Under the pieces are notes generated by a model that saw nothing but the letters and a program-made list of their open reading frames with translations, was not told where the DNA came from and ran no database searches. A stretch of DNA of 64,000 bases. Origin: Dromaius novaehollandiae (Eukaryota > Chordata > Aves > Casuariiformes > Dromaiidae). Positions 63,827 to 64,000 of the stretch are shown here, piece after piece (position 1 is the first letter of the stretch; every line of letters begins with the position of its first letter). The DNA lies in contig NC_088117.1 in NCBI RefSeq assembly GCF_036370855.1, forward strand, positions 7,750,001 to 7,814,000, given 5' to 3'. Position numbers and translations under genes: made by a program.

Positions 63827-64000
63827 TCAGTCTGTGACCTCGCTTGCCAGCTGCTCCAGGTGATTCATTTCCCTGGGTCCCTGTTCAGTAAAGTCAGAAC
63901 TGAGCTGCCAGACTTTGACTGTACCGGTGGCATCTCCTGCTGCCAAGAGCTGAGTTTGCTTGACGTTGAATTCTAAACAGTACACGGGGCTCTCAGCCGT
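63827..64000 (-). CDS. DYNC2I2: DYNC2I2 (WDR34), dynein-2 intermediate chain, C-terminal exon
   Basis: The minus-strand frame runs in from the window edge for 57 codons to TGA at 63829-63827. It reads [40 protein letters not shown] and [16 protein letters not shown]. The VYCLEF...[16 protein letters not shown] block is the last WD40 blade and strongly resembles human WDR34 as I remember it. The protein is an intermediate chain of dynein-2, the motor for retrograde intraflagellar transport in cilia. The rest lies beyond the window, and the neighbour order agrees with human. Confidence 0.93.
   Translation of the reverse strand, partial: TAESPVYCLEFNVKQTQLLAAGDATGTVKVWQLSSDFTEQGPREMNHLEQLASEVTD

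Overview
The window is vertebrate nuclear DNA, most likely from a bird. It carries three neighbouring protein genes in the order GLE1, SPTAN1, DYNC2I2 (WDR34). I know this order from human 9q34.11 and, from memory, from chicken chromosome 17. Evidence for a bird: the introns are short for this gene, I recognise no interspersed repeats, and the reconstructed alpha-II spectrin is 2477 residues without the heart exon, the length I remember for chicken alpha spectrin. The species is an inference.

Layout. 1-7686 (+): the 3' part of GLE1, nine firm coding exons and a probable last exon, encoding the end of the coiled coil and the C-terminal domain of the mRNA-export factor. 7687-10299: GLE1 3'UTR and the intergenic region. 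10020-11130: a CpG island holding the SPTAN1 promoter (CRE, TATA box, tandem ETS-type repeats) and a 5'UTR exon ending at 10361. 10362-18788: the 8.4 kb first intron, without recognisable genes but with candidate regulatory clusters. 18789-63460 (+): 57 exons that join in phase into the complete alpha-II spectrin reading frame (2498 codons plus none missing when every alternative exon is counted, stop excluded). A polyadenylation signal follows at 63634. 63827-64000 (-): the last 57 codons of DYNC2I2, tail to tail with SPTAN1.

SPTAN1 encodes the alpha chain of the submembrane spectrin tetramer. Its N-terminal helix pairs with beta spectrin, about 20 triple-helical repeats follow, with an SH3 domain in the middle, then a calpain/caspase/calmodulin segment and C-terminal EF-hands. 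All described alternative inserts of the mammalian gene have intact counterparts here: 20 residues after the SH3 domain, LSKLL, TYLLDG, and the 21-residue cardiac (cardi+) insert.

Most worth checking: an undescribed 48-nt in-frame exon candidate at 43760-43807 beside the calpain/calmodulin segment; a 60-nt in-frame cassette candidate in GLE1 at 6093-6152; the intact cardi+ exon with a weak donor; a GC-AG intron at 55572; and 3' ends of SPTAN1 and DYNC2I2 that nearly touch. No prokaryotic, viral or otherwise foreign system is visible. The three genes are not functionally coupled beyond neighbourhood.
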